Shown here: one piece after another, positions 1 through 10,740 of the stretch
Position numbering within the stretch: the stretch's first letter is position 1
How the letters are laid out: the number at the start of each line of letters is the position of its first letter
Origin: Parasponia andersonii
Taxonomy: Eukaryota; Streptophyta; Magnoliopsida; Rosales; Cannabaceae
NCBI GenBank assembly: GCA_002914805.1
Contig: JXTB01000047.1
Span: 11,168-75,167, forward strand
Reading direction: 5' to 3'
Length of the DNA: 64,000 nucleotides
Made by a program: the position numbers and the translations under genes
The notes under the pieces: model-generated
The model's input: only the letters and a program-made list of their open reading frames with translations
Databases searched by the model: none
What the model was told of the DNA's origin: nothing

Positions 1-701
1 ATCATCCTGGGTTTCCACAGATGAGAGGATGTGAGCTCATGGGTATGGGTTGATTTGTGTCATGTGCATATGAATTGAATGGTTTTGATTATACTACTTT
101 ATATATATATTTATATATATATGGATTTCCGGTTTGGATTATATATATATATATGTTTTAGACTAAACTAACCTTGCAGGAATTCTCCATCACTAAAATA
201 TTTTCAATCGGGTAATTGTTTTTTCTACTGGGCATTTTGTGCTCACCTCATAACTTCTTCCTCAGGTGGTGTCCAGTACGACCTTGGTGATCAAAAAGAG
301 TAAGAGGTCATCTTGACTGTAGTTCGTTATCTTGGTAATGCTAGAAGCTTGTTGTCGTGCTGTTTAGATTGTTTGGGTTTTGTGTTAGCATTGAACCAAG
401 ATTATTACTTTCTGTTTTGTCTGAGAACTTGTGTATGCCATTCTGGGATTTGAGTTTCATTGTGGATGATGATGATGCTTGGATTTATATTTGATTTCGT
501 ATTTTTAAATAATTATTCGATCTATGTTTAATGGTGTATACGAACTGTGGGAGTGGTTCATGGGATGAAATTCTAATTATTTTATTTAAATGGACTATTT
601 TATAAAAACTAGAACTTTTGATACTTTTCAAATAAATCAATGAATTTTCCATCTTTGTGAAATTATCTTTCTGCCACCAGCCCAGGTTTTGGGTCATGAC
701 A
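1..701 (+). repeat. 5' LTR of G1, partial
   Basis: Bases 205-701 are a direct repeat of 4252-4750 and end in the same TGACA as the 3' LTR at 4750, immediately before the primer binding site. Bases 1-204 (containing an AT-rich stretch near 100-160) have no obvious counterpart in the 3' LTR, so either the 3' LTR lost a block just before 4252 or the 5' LTR gained one. The TG start of this LTR lies left of the window. Confidence 0.85.
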
Positions 702-709
702 GAAATTTT

Positions 710-721
710 TAGTATCAGAGC
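710..721 (+). other. Primer binding site of G1 (initiator tRNA-Met type)
   Basis: TAGTATCAGAGC, 8 bp downstream of the LTR end, matches the usual plant tRNA-iMet primer binding site TGGTATCAGAGC with one G-to-A change. Confidence 0.8.
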
Positions 722-835
722 TTTGAGTTTAACAGCTCAGACGTATCACCGTTAAATTAGATTAAAGTCGATTTTATGACAAGTATTCATCATTATCGCA
801 TTAATAGTTTGACATAATGTTTCAGACTTGTAAGG

Positions 836-1640
836 ATGCCTCCTAGAAAAGTTCCGAGGCACCAGCCGGGTGCCAAACCTCCTCGTCTGGATTTCATTCA
901 TCTGATCGAGGCAATGCAGCATGCATTCGTCCAGATGAGCAATCTAGACTATCAGCCTCCAGCTTCGAAGGAACGTTAGTTAGAACAGGCTGATCATCTC
1001 CAACGGTTCATGCGTCTCTAACCAGGGTAGTTTGATGGTAAACCAGAAGCTCTCATGGCAATTGCTTGGTTGCGTGAGATGGAGAGGCATTTTCGGGCCC
1101 TTGGTACTCCGGTTGAGTTTTGTGTTGTGTTTGCTGTTACCTATTTGACGGGGAGTGCCATTCATTGGTGGGAGACAGTGGAACGGATGCAAGATGTAGT
1201 GGGCTTGACTTAGGAAGACTTTGAGCGGATTTTCAAGGCCTAGTATGCCAATGAGGATCAACAGGATAAAGTTGTGAACCAGTTTGAGACATTGATTCAA
1301 GGTAACAGAACGGTGAATAAGTACCTGATAGAGTTCACTGAGTTGGCAAGTGTTGCTCTTAGACCGAGTACGAGTGAGAAGTTCCGAGTTGCCAAGTTTA
1401 GGAGTCGTCTGAATCGGAATATTTTCAATAGGATTGGTACTCAGACTTTCCATACTCTCCCTGAGATTACAGTGGCTGCCTAGCGGGCAGAGACAATCAA
1501 AGAAGGATTGGATTCTAGGAGGAACCAGAGGAGAGGTAATGACAGAAAAGCCACTAGAAGGAACCAGGGACAGTGGTCAGCCCGGGATACTCCAAACAGT
1601 GGGAGCTCAAATAGCAGTGGTTCTTCAGGGGGTGACAGAG
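836..1640 (+). pseudogene. gag: gag of G1, decayed and 3'-truncated
   Basis: Gag would form the virus-like particle of the retrotransposon. The ATG at 836 opens MPPRK, also the start of the G2 gag. The capsid-like region, with an 'AIHWWE' segment and 'RTVNKYLIEF', is in one frame with no frameshift. It is broken by six in-frame stops at 977, 1019, 1028, 1211, 1241 and 1481; each is consistent with a single C-to-T or G-to-A change of a Gln or Trp codon. The Ser/Gly-rich linker at 1590-1640 is present, but the CCHC zinc knuckle expected after it is gone: the sequence jumps into the RNase H end of pol at about 1641-1650 in a different frame. Confidence 0.85.
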
Positions 1641-3305
1641 GCAGTCTATATAGAGAATTATGACTTTGACCTACAATATCATCTTGGTAAGGCCAATGTT
1701 GTAGCCGATGCACTGAGTAGAAAGCCTTATAATGCACTAACTGCACTGGTGTTTGAAGATTGGAGGAACTCAGTTGCGATTGGTGACTACAACTTGTAGT
1801 ACTTCGAAAATAAAGGTGTTGTTTGCCTGAGCAAAATTGTGATTTCACCATCACTTCTCCAGACTGTCCAACGGAGTCAGTAGCAAGACAGAGAGTTGAG
1901 GACAATCTGGAATCGGCTTCAGAATGGTGAACAGTTAGATGGTTAGAGCACTAACAGAGAAGGATTTTTGCTTTTCAGTGGAAAGTTGGCTGTAGCTAAT
2001 GACCCTAATCTTCGAGAAACCATTCTAACTAAGGCTCACAAATCAAGGTTCGCAGTGCATCCAGGTAGTACCAAGATGTACCGGGACTTGAAGTGACAGT
2101 ATTAGTGGAAAGGTAAGAAGAAGGATGTAGCTACCTTTGTGGCTAAGTGTTTAACTTGTCAGCAAGTCAAGGCTGAACACCAGAGTCCAGCTGGAATACT
2201 TCAGCCATTGCCAATTCTGGAATGGAAGTGGAACAAGATCATGATAGACTTCGTGACCCATTTGCCAAAGACCTTGAGGAAGAGTAACACAGTTTAGGTG
2301 GTAGTCGATCGGTTGACGAAAAGTGCTCACTTTATACCGATCCGGATGAACTATTCACTTACTAAGCTCAGTAGACTATATATGGAGAACATCATACGCT
2401 TGCATGGTGTGCCTTCAAGCATAGTCTCTAGCAGAGATCCAAGGTTCACTTCTAAGTTTTGGAGAACCTTGCAGAAAGCGTTGGGTACACAATTGGATAT
2501 CAGTAAGGCTCACCATCCTGAGTCAGATGGTCAGTCTGAAAGGACCATTCAGATTCTTGAGGACATGCTACGTTGCTGCATACTGGATTTTGGTAGGAAT
2601 TGGGATGATCATCTTCCTTTGGTGGAATTTGCTTACAATAACAGTTACCAGACCAGTGTGGGTGTGGCTCCATATGAAGTGTTATATAGGAGGCCATGTA
2701 GGTCGCCTTTGTGTTGGACAGAGCCCGAAGAGTGTGTTACTCTTGGACCTGAGTTGATTGAAGAGACTACTAAGAAGATCAAGGATATCCAAAAGAGAAT
2801 CAAGGAGATTCAGAGTCACCAGAAGAGTTATGCTGACCCAAAGAGGCGTGAGGTAAAGTTCGATACTGGTGGTTCCGTATTCTTGAAAGTGACTCCAAGG
2901 CGAGGTGTTACAAGATTTGGGGTTAAGGGTAAGCTTGCTCCAAGGTATATTGATCCCTTTGAGATCACTGAGAGAATCGGATCAGTGTTGTATCACTTGA
3001 ATCTGCCTGCACAGTTAGGTCATGTGTATAATATGTTTCATGTGTTGATGTTGAAGAAGTAAACACCGGACCCATCTCATGTTATTCAGTATGTGCATGT
3101 ACTGATCCAAGAAGATGTGTCCTATGAATAGCAACTTGTTCGCTTGTTGGCTAGAGAGTTGAAGGTGCTTCGCAACAAAGAGATTCCACTTGTCAAAGTG
3201 CTTTGGGAATGTCACAAAGAAAACGAGGCTACTTGGGAACTCGAGACAAAGATGTACGAGAAGTACCCTCATTTGTTTAACCTTCAGTCAGAAATTGTAT
3301 TGTGA
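1641..3305 (+). pseudogene. pol: pol remnant of G1: RNase H tail, integrase, chromodomain-like tail
   Basis: The frame opens with the end of RNase H ([13 protein letters not shown]). Integrase follows: an HHCC zinc finger (HPGSTKMY ... CLTCQ), then the catalytic core with the first Asp in MIDFV, the second in SSRDPRFTSKFW and the Glu in SDGQSERTIQ. The C-terminal domain runs to about 3060 and a chromodomain-like tail (KVLWECHKENEATWELE) to the stop at 3303-3305. One frame runs throughout, interrupted by several stops, e.g. TGA/TAG near 2095-2115, TAG at 2295, TAA at 3060 and TAG near 3129. The family would catalyse element integration; this copy cannot make a full protein. The 2298-3062 part is the longest open segment. 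Confidence 0.88.
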
Positions 3306-3350
3306 TGTAAACCTTGACTTGTACTTTGAATTTCGAGACAAAATTCTTTT

Positions 3351-3363
3351 AAGGAGGGGAGAA
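3351..3363 (+). other. Polypurine tract of G1
   Basis: AAGGAGGGGAGAA lies directly before the TGTAAAA start of the 3' LTR at 3364. In LTR elements this tract primes plus-strand synthesis. Confidence 0.8.
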
Positions 3364-4750
3364 TGTAAAAAACCGGATTTTGGGAGGGTAATTTGGACAT
3401 TTTACCAATTTTTCAAATATAATATTGGGGGGATTAATTTGCAAAGTTTTGTGTAGAAGAACTAAATTATAATTTTTGGGGAACAAAATTAATAGAGAAT
3501 TAGGAATCAGGGACTATAGTGCAATTTTTTGAAAAATTGCATAGTCTCATATATTTGCACTCACGTGGGTTCCTTTTCCCAGTCACTCTCTCTCTTCTCT
3601 CTCTCTCCTCAACGTTCTTTCTCTCTCTCTCAGATTCCCCTCAGCCGAAGGAGGACCACCGCCGCAGCTCGCCTCCCGGGCATCGTCCGCCCGCGCAACC
3701 CACTGGCGGAGCTCCCCCTTGCCACGCCGAGTCGACACCGAGCGATTACAGCCACCCAAGAAGACCATTAGAGCCGGTGAAGACAAAGTACCCATTTCGG
3801 ATTGTTGGTCGCCAGCGACGATTCCGACCTCCGTTCGACCTAAAACTGAGCTCGTTGGATTCGTCTCGTTGCAAGGATTATTAAGGTATATATATCTTAA
3901 CCCCATAATGCCCGAATCAAAAGTTGTCATTTTTGGAATATTTTGAGTTTAAGTTTGACTTTTTGATCCGGCTATTGGATTGTGTTTTTATTGTCATTTT
4001 TGGAATGTACTCAAAAAAAGGGGAAGTTTGATATATATATTGTCTATGTTTGGTGACTGACACGGAAATCGAAATCAGACGGTCGAGATTTATCTCGATT
4101 TGCATGCCACCGGCCCAGTGTAGGCCTTGCCCCGAATTAGACAAGTTATATGTCTAACTTAGCTATTTTGGGTGCTAGGTATTCAGTGAAGAAATTCATT
4201 TATGGAATTGAAGCTTCGATGAGAAGTTGTTTTTTCGCAAGAAGATGATTGAGGGCTTGGAATTGTTTTTTTTACTAGGCATTTTGTGCTCACCCCCTTA
4301 CCTTCTTCCTCAGGTGGTGTCCAATGCGACCTTAGTGATCAAGAGAAGTAAGAGGTCATCTTGACTGTAGTTCATTATTTTGGTAATACTAGAAGCTTGT
4401 TGTCATGGTGTTTGGATTGTTTGGGTTTTATGTTAGCATTGAACCAAGATAACTACTTTCTATTTTATCTGAGAACTTGTATATGTCATTTTGGGATTTT
4501 ATGTTTCATTGTAGATGATGATGATACTTGGATTTATATTTGATTTCGCATTTTTAAATAATTATTTGATCTATGTTCAATGGTGTATACGAACTATGGG
4601 AGTAGTTCACAGGATGAAATTCTAATTATTTTATTTAAATGGACCATTTTATAAAAACTAGAACTTTTAACACTTTTCAAATAAATCAATGAACTTCTCA
4701 TCTTTGTGAAATTCTCTTTCTGCCACTGGCCCGAGTTTTGGGTCGTGACA
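3364..4750 (+). repeat. 3' LTR of G1
   Basis: The LTR starts TGTAAAAAACC after the polypurine tract and ends GGGTCGTGACA. It contains a CT-rich tract (3583-3640), followed by a GC-rich block (3645-3740) that is unusual for the window. The same CT-rich plus GC-rich order is seen in reverse in the G2 LTR, so the two elements are relatives. If a 5-bp target duplication exists, its right copy is TAAAG at 4751-4755; the left copy is outside the window. Confidence 0.85.
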
Positions 4751-7195
4751 TAAAGTGTGCAGTCTTTGTCATCCGATCAACTATCACCTAAATAGCGTCA
4801 TTCTTTCTTTGAGTCTTTGGTATGCCTGTTACAAAATCCATGATGATTTTATCCCATTTCCATTCCGGAATAGGTAAAGGCTGAAGTAATCCAAGTAGTC
4901 TCTGTTGTTCTGCCTTGACTTGCTGACAAGTCATACACTTAGCTACAAAAGTAGCTACCTCTCATTTCATGCCTTTCCACCAGGACTGCCTCTTCAGATC
5001 ATGGTGCATCTTAGTGCTACCAGGATGTACTGCAAACTTAGACTTGTGAGCCTCAGTCAGAATAGTTTCTCTAAGATAAGGGTCATTGGCTACAGCTAGC
5101 CTTCCATTGAAAAGCACAAACCCTTCTTTATTGGTACTCCAACCATCTAACTGCTCACCATTCTGAAGTTGGTTCCAGACCGCTCTCTATTCTTGATCTT
5201 GCCATTGACTTTGCTGTGCTATCTGGAGGAGTGATAGTGTAGCCACAATGTTGCAAATACTAGCAGTCATCTCATTTTCGCTATACTCCAAGTTGTAGTT
5301 ACCAATGGTAACCGAATTCTTCTAATCTTCTAGTATCAACGAAGCAAACACGCTATAAGACTTCCTACTCAAAGCATCAGCTACAATATTAGCCTTTCCA
5401 GGATGATACTGAAGTTCGAAGTCATAGTCTTCCATATGCTCAACCCATCTTCTTTGACTCAAGTTCAGGTCTCATTGAGTAAATATATACTTCAAACTCT
5501 TATGGTCAGAATAAATCTAAAACTTCACACCATACAGATAACATCTCCATATCTTGAAAGCAAAGATCATAACTGCTAACTCTAGATCATGAGTGGGGTA
5601 GTTCTTCTCATGTGGCTTCAACTGACAGAAATCATAAGCTACTACCTTGCCATTTTGCATTAAGACACATCCCAATCCTGAACCAGAAGCATCGGCATAT
5701 ACCACATAAGATTCATTACTATTAGGAATAGTAAGAACAGGTGCAGTTGTTAATCTCTTCTTCAATTCCATGAAAGCTACTTCACAATCATCATCCTATA
5801 CAAACTTGACATTCTTCCTCGTCAACTTTGTCAAAGGCATTGCAATTCTCAAGAAATTCTCAACAAAGCAGCAGTAATGACTGCTAGACCAAGAAAATTT
5901 CTTATATCAGTTACATTCTTTGATCTTCCCCATCCTAGAATAGATTCTACCTTGGAAGGATCAACAAAAATTCCTTCATGGGATATAACATGCCCTAAGA
6001 ATTTCACTTCCGTCATCCATAAGTCACACTTGGATCTCTTGGCATAAAGTTGGTGATCTCTCAAAGTCTGAAGTACAATTCTTAAGTGCTTAGCATATCC
6101 TTCTCAAGTTTTAGAATAGATCAAGATATCATCGATGAAGATAACCATAAATCGATCCAAATAAGGTCTGAAAATTCTATTTATAAGCTCCAGTAACACT
6201 GCTGGAGCATTAGTCAGACCAAATGGCATAAATAGGAACTCAAAGTGACTGTAACGAGCCTTGAATGCAGTTTTCAGTATGTCTTCCTTCCTGATCTTCA
6301 ACTGATGATAACCAGATCGGAAATCAATCTTGGAAAAGAATCTTGATCCACCCATTTGATCAAATAGTTCATCAATTCTTGGTAAAGGATATTTGTTCTT
6401 TACTGTTAGCTGATTTAGTTTTCTGTAATCCACACAGAGCCGAAACATTCCATTAGCTTTCTTGGCAAATAGAACAAGAGCACCCCATGGAGAGGTACTA
6501 CTTCTAATGAATCCCTTTGACAAAAGATCATCTAGCTGACTTCTTAACTCAGTCATTTTCACTGGAGCCATGCAATAGGCTAGAATAGAAGCTGGCTGAG
6601 ACCCGGGAATCAAACTAATGCAGAATTCGATCTCCCTATCAGGTGGTAGCCCCAATAATTCCTCGGGAAAAATATCTGGAAACTCGCTAACCACTGATAT
6701 CCAAGGGTACTGATCGGCTGTTCCCATCTCACCATCGATAGCAAATAAATTCCCATAGCACTCTAGCTTCTTCCTTCCACCTATGCATGCTTTCATAATA
6801 GGACTCAGTTTCAAAAGATTCAAGTGAGCTTGGTAAACAACAAGATGCACATCCTTTGGAAAGAGAGTCACTTTCTTGTTGAAAAAATCAACAGTCGCTC
6901 AGTACTTAGATAGCCAATCCATCCCGAGAATCACATCAAGTTATTGCAAAGGTAACATAACTAAATCTGCTAGTAGCTTCCTATCATCAAACATAACAAG
7001 ACAACCATGATAGATGGTAGAAATATCAGTAACTCCACTCATAGGTGGTCCCAAAGTCAATACATGGTCCAACATAGAACATTCCAATCCCAACATTTGA
7101 GCAAACAACATGGAGATGAAAGAATGGGAAGCATCAGTATCAAATAAGACATGAGCCTAAGAATGAGAAATAAGAATCATACCATCAACAACACA
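4751..7195 (-). pseudogene. pol: pol of G2: protease, RT, RNase H, integrase N-terminal half
   Basis: Protease lies near 7150-6890; its active-site triplet at 7141-7133 reads D-T-D where D-S/T-G is expected, so the essential Gly is lost. RT (about 6660-5900) has the palm motif [10 protein letters not shown] near 6110-6140 and [13 protein letters not shown] upstream. RNase H ([18 protein letters not shown]) is at 5771-5517. The integrase zinc finger (HPGSTKMHHDLK ... CMTCQQ) and the core to VDRMTKTAHF end at 4751. A one-base deletion near 5878 shifts the frame between RT and RNase H, and there are several stops. The family does reverse transcription and integration; this copy is dead. Confidence 0.88.
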
Positions 7196-8438
7196 TCTGT
7201 AAGTGTGGTCTAGAGTCTTATCTGCCTCTCCAACCACATAGGTTTAACCAGAAGCTTTGACTTTTCTTTTGTTTTCTCTTCCTTGACCTGGGTGACTGCT
7301 ACTAGTTCCTGGACCGGTACTGGTATATCCATGCTCTCCTTGGTTTCCAAAACTTTGTGGAGTCTAGAAATTCTGAGTATAGCCTTCGTTGTAGTCTGAA
7401 CCTTGTGGCCTATACTGATGTTGGTACGGAGAACCATAAGGCTACTAATAAGGAGTGGAAGTTAATACCTGAGACTGGGTATGAGATTGCACTGGCCTCG
7501 TCTGACTGCTCTGAAAAGGAACTGAGGCACTCTGACTTCCCTGTGATCCTCCTTGATACAATGGAGATCCCTGTTGATGGTAGGGGCCAGCTTTCTTCTG
7601 GTGGCCTTGTTGTCCACAATTAAAGCATCTATAAGGTCCATGGTGACTTTTCCCTGAAGAGCCACTGCTGTTACTACTCTCACTATTCTGAGAGTTTTGC
7701 CCTTGCCATTGCCTTTGGCTCTTCTTGTTCATTTTCCTCTCGTTGCCCTTGTTTCTTGAACGATCTCTCATTGCTGACCGATCATTAAGAAAAGCCTCAG
7801 CTTTTTGGGCTGCAGCAACTCAGTCAACCAGATTGCTAAAGGGTTGGGTTACAACTTTCTCTAAGATGGCTAGTCTCAAAGCCTCTATGAACTTGACAAT
7901 CTGGAGGGTAGGGTCCGTCTCGGGTGCATAAGTATATTGTGTCAACTCCATAAACCGCACATAATACTTATTCACTGTCATGTCACCCTACTTGAGCCAT
8001 TCATACTCTCTAATCATAGCAGCTCTATGACTATCATTAGCATAATGACTCCTGAATAATCCCTCAAAGGCTTCCCAAGTCATGTCAGTCACGTCCTAGG
8101 TCAACTTAACTGTCTCCCACTAATTAATAGCTCCATCAGTCAGCTTATATTACTTGGAACTCTGCTGGCATCCCAATAGTTATAAAGGTCCTGTTGGCAT
8201 CTCTAAGCCATCTCTCAGCTGAGGTGGGATCAGGTCTCCCATCGAATGATGGCGGATTGAGCTTCATGAAGTCCTTGAAGAAACTAGTCTGACGAGCCTC
8301 AGGGTTTTATTCCATCCTCAGACCCGATAATGCTCGTAAAGCATTATATAAGTTAGCCAGAGTGTCAGGGGCATGCTATTGTAGTGGAGGTGTTTTAGTC
8401 CTAGGCTCTTGCCTCAGTATTCTTTTCCTCGGAGGCAT
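7196..8438 (-). pseudogene. gag: gag of G2
   Basis: The start codon at 8438 opens MPPRK. The capsid region is followed by an Asn/Ser/Gly-rich linker (SSNSSGSSGKSHHGPY) and a zinc knuckle near 7610-7640 reading CFNCGQQGHQKKAG. The final Cys of the CX2CX4HX4C pattern is replaced by Gly, so nucleic-acid binding should be lost. Several stops interrupt the frame. 7771-7445 is the longest open piece; a double TAG ends it, after which the same frame runs on into protease. Confidence 0.85.
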
Positions 8439-8550
8439 TATAGTTCTGTATTCATATGCCAAAGTATTAGCGAGATAGTGATGCAATTACTTTCGAAAAA
8501 GAAGTCACAATTTAGTCTAATGGTGTCACATCCGAGGTAATTAAACCTCT

Positions 8551-8563
8551 GCTCTGATTACTA
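8551..8563 (-). other. Primer binding site of G2
   Basis: On the minus strand this reads TAGTAATCAGAGC, a tRNA-iMet site with one inserted A and one substitution, about 10 bp inside the LTR boundary at 8573. Confidence 0.65.
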
Positions 8564-8572
8564 AAAATCTTC

Positions 8573-10344
8573 TGTCACAACCCAAATCCCAGGCCAGTGA
8601 CAGAAAAGGGATTTCACGAATAAAAATTCATAATTTATTTTAGAAAATAATAAAAAGACGACAATTAGTTTACAAAAATAGTTCAAATTTTTAAATTTCC
8701 ACAATTTGTGATCACCACTAGACATAAACTGTTAATAATAGAAATAAAATATTAATATGCATTACATCGTCATCACCAGTGGGCATTATGGATAATACAG
8801 ATTAAATCTGAAGTATTAGCCTTAAATATCATTACAAGTCTACGGTGAGTGTCAAAGTAATTATCAACCACAAAACTAGGACAAACTTTTTCTTGGATTA
8901 CTCTGCCCCGGAGTTACCCAAGTTGCACTGTAAATCACTTATGAAAGGAAAGAAAGGGGAGTGAGCATTTGCATGCTCAGTAAGAATTTCAATTACCCTT
9001 TTTGGTATGAATGCAACTTTTCAAACTTGCATAATTAGTACATTTCCAAAATCCATTTATAAAATAAGTTTGCAAAGTAATCAAAATCATAAGCAATCAT
9101 GTTCATTATTGTACATATCATAAATGAACTAAGTACAAGCATATAATGAGCTTTCATCTTCTCATTACGGTCCTGTAATACCTCCATAACAAAGGTACCC
9201 AGCATCCGGACACTACTCAGAGGTATGTCAGTAAATCCTGCGCAGGGGCCTAAGTCTCTCACCTAGTACTGCAGCAACTCACCAGCAATCTAAATACCAT
9301 GATACTAAAATGGAACTCAAGTACGTGATCCTATGGTAGGTACAATATGTCATAGAGTGTGTAATAACCATACATCAAGTATTTTAAGAAATCATGCTTT
9401 AATACTCATTTGGTATTATTCTGGGATTTACAAAAAATCGGGCAGTATAATAGCTGTATTTTCCCAAAACCAAAATTTTAAACCTGCATAAAAATCATAA
9501 TAACCAATCCCAGAACAATCCAATATATCTCAACAGTTCACAAATTTATCAAATATCCAATCAAATCATTGAATTCTATGAAAATCGATATTTTCAAGAA
9601 ATAGGTCATAATGCACATTTTAAACCAAAATAAGTATGAAATTTGGTAATTGAACCCTTACCTCACTAAAATAGTGATATCATGCTAATGGGTCCTCAAG
9701 GTGCCATTGAACGATCGCTCGGAGGGTCAGGAACCAATTCTAGGCCCTTGATCGCTCACTTGTAAAAAATCAACTCCTCAACGGAGCTTCGAATCGACAA
9801 ATAAACCTCTTTACCGAACTTTTAGCACCCAAAATAGCTAGATTAGACATATAATTCGACCAGTTCGGGTCTGGGCCGACACCTGATCAGTGTCACGTAG
9901 AACGAGACAAAATCTAAGCCGTTAGATATAGTTTTTCGTGTCGATCACTAGATATCGTCAATATATATTTGTATATATCAAACTTCACCATTTTCCAAGT
10001 ACATTCCAAAAATGACAACAAAAACAAATTTTAACAGTCGGATCAAAAGTCGAACCCGAGCTCAAAAATACACAAAAATGGCAACTTTTAATCCGCACAA
10101 AATGGGATCGTGATATATATATTTGGAGAAAGCTCACGAAGAGAGGATTCGAATGCCACTGGTTTCGTGACTTTTCATCGCCAGAATTCTCGCCAGTGAG
10201 CGATTGCAGCAGCAGAGCTTCACGTCCCCCCATCGGCAACGCGGCGGTCTTACGCCTCGGAGCTCCGGCAGTCGGCTCGGCTGGGCAGCGCGCATCGTCT
10301 GGGCTCAGCAGTGGTGGGCTCAATGGAGAAGAGAGTGAACAAGC

Positions 10345-10389
<45 letters not shown>

Positions 10390-10521
10390 GATGAGGGTGA
10401 GAGAGAACGAGGGAGAAACTGAGAGTGAGATCGGAGGGGAGAGAGAAGAAAAGATCCGATTTTTTTAAAAAAAAAATTTGTCAAAAGACCCTTTTGCCCT
10501 CTAAAAAAACGAGATTTTACA
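8573..10521 (-). repeat. 5' LTR of G2 (about 1.95 kb)
   Basis: The LTR begins (minus strand) TGTAAAATCTCG at 10521 and ends GGGTTGTGACA at 8573, next to the primer binding site. It holds a GC-rich block (10185-10320) and a long GA/CT microsatellite, mirroring the layout of the G1 LTR. The candidate flanking target duplication is TCCAT at 10522-10526; its partner should lie beyond the 3' LTR, outside the window. Confidence 0.75.
10346..10386. repeat. (GA)n microsatellite inside the G2 LTR
   Basis: About 40 bp of uninterrupted GA dinucleotides, flanked by further GA-rich sequence to about 10450. Confidence 0.95.
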
Positions 10522-10740
10522 TCCATAAATAATAAATACTTTTTGGGTATAATTCTAACAATGAATATTTATAAATCTATTTGCTACTTTGTTCCTGTCA
10601 TTAAGAAATCCACCTTTAACCTTCATTCTCTGACCTCTTGATCACCAACACTGGAATCCCCAAAATCATTGAGTCCAAACAAAAAATGACTCCTAACAAT
10701 GTTAGTCAATGCAAGGTACTTAATGATGCTAAATACATAT
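10522..10740. other. AT-rich spacer, no gene seen
   Basis: No coding similarity was recognised on either strand between the G2 LTR end and the following non-coding repeat. Confidence 0.6.

Larger units (their letters stand above)
1..4750 (+). mobile_element. Ty3/gypsy chromovirus-type LTR retrotransposon G1, 5' end outside the window, internally deleted
   Basis: The parts lie in canonical order: partial 5' LTR (to 701), primer binding site (710-721), gag (from 836), RNase H tail plus integrase (to 3305), polypurine tract (3351-3363) and full 3' LTR (3364-4750). The last ~497 bp of the 5' LTR align with 4252-4750 at roughly nine matches in ten by eye, mostly separated by transitions. The integrase C-terminus carries a chromodomain-like tail, so I infer a chromovirus, possibly Tekay-like. 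Protease, RT and most of RNase H are absent and several stops interrupt the frames, so the copy is non-autonomous. Base 4751 starts in the middle of the integrase of the opposite-strand element G2, which suggests G1 inserted into G2. Confidence 0.88.
4751..10521 (-). mobile_element. Ty3/gypsy chromovirus-type LTR retrotransposon G2, interrupted in integrase by G1
   Basis: Read on the minus strand: 5' LTR (10521 to 8573), primer binding site (8563 to 8551), gag (from 8438), protease, RT, RNase H and the integrase N-terminal half. The integrase reading stops abruptly at 4751, where the G1 LTR begins. The remaining integrase and 3' LTR should lie left of the window if G1 is a nested insertion. 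Gag and pol are in a single frame through protease, as usual for this clade, with scattered stops and at least one frameshift. Confidence 0.85.

Noticed and set aside
5517..6871. Reverse transcriptase from an endogenous plant pararetrovirus
   Set aside because: Gag, protease, RT, RNase H and integrase order with LTR, primer site and tRNA-Met complementarity is that of a Ty3/gypsy retrotransposon; no movement protein or pararetroviral capsid seen.
3364..10521. 3' LTR of G1 and LTR of G2 as one element in inverted form
   Set aside because: Opposite orientation, different lengths (1387 and 1949 bp), and two separate primer sites and gag genes.
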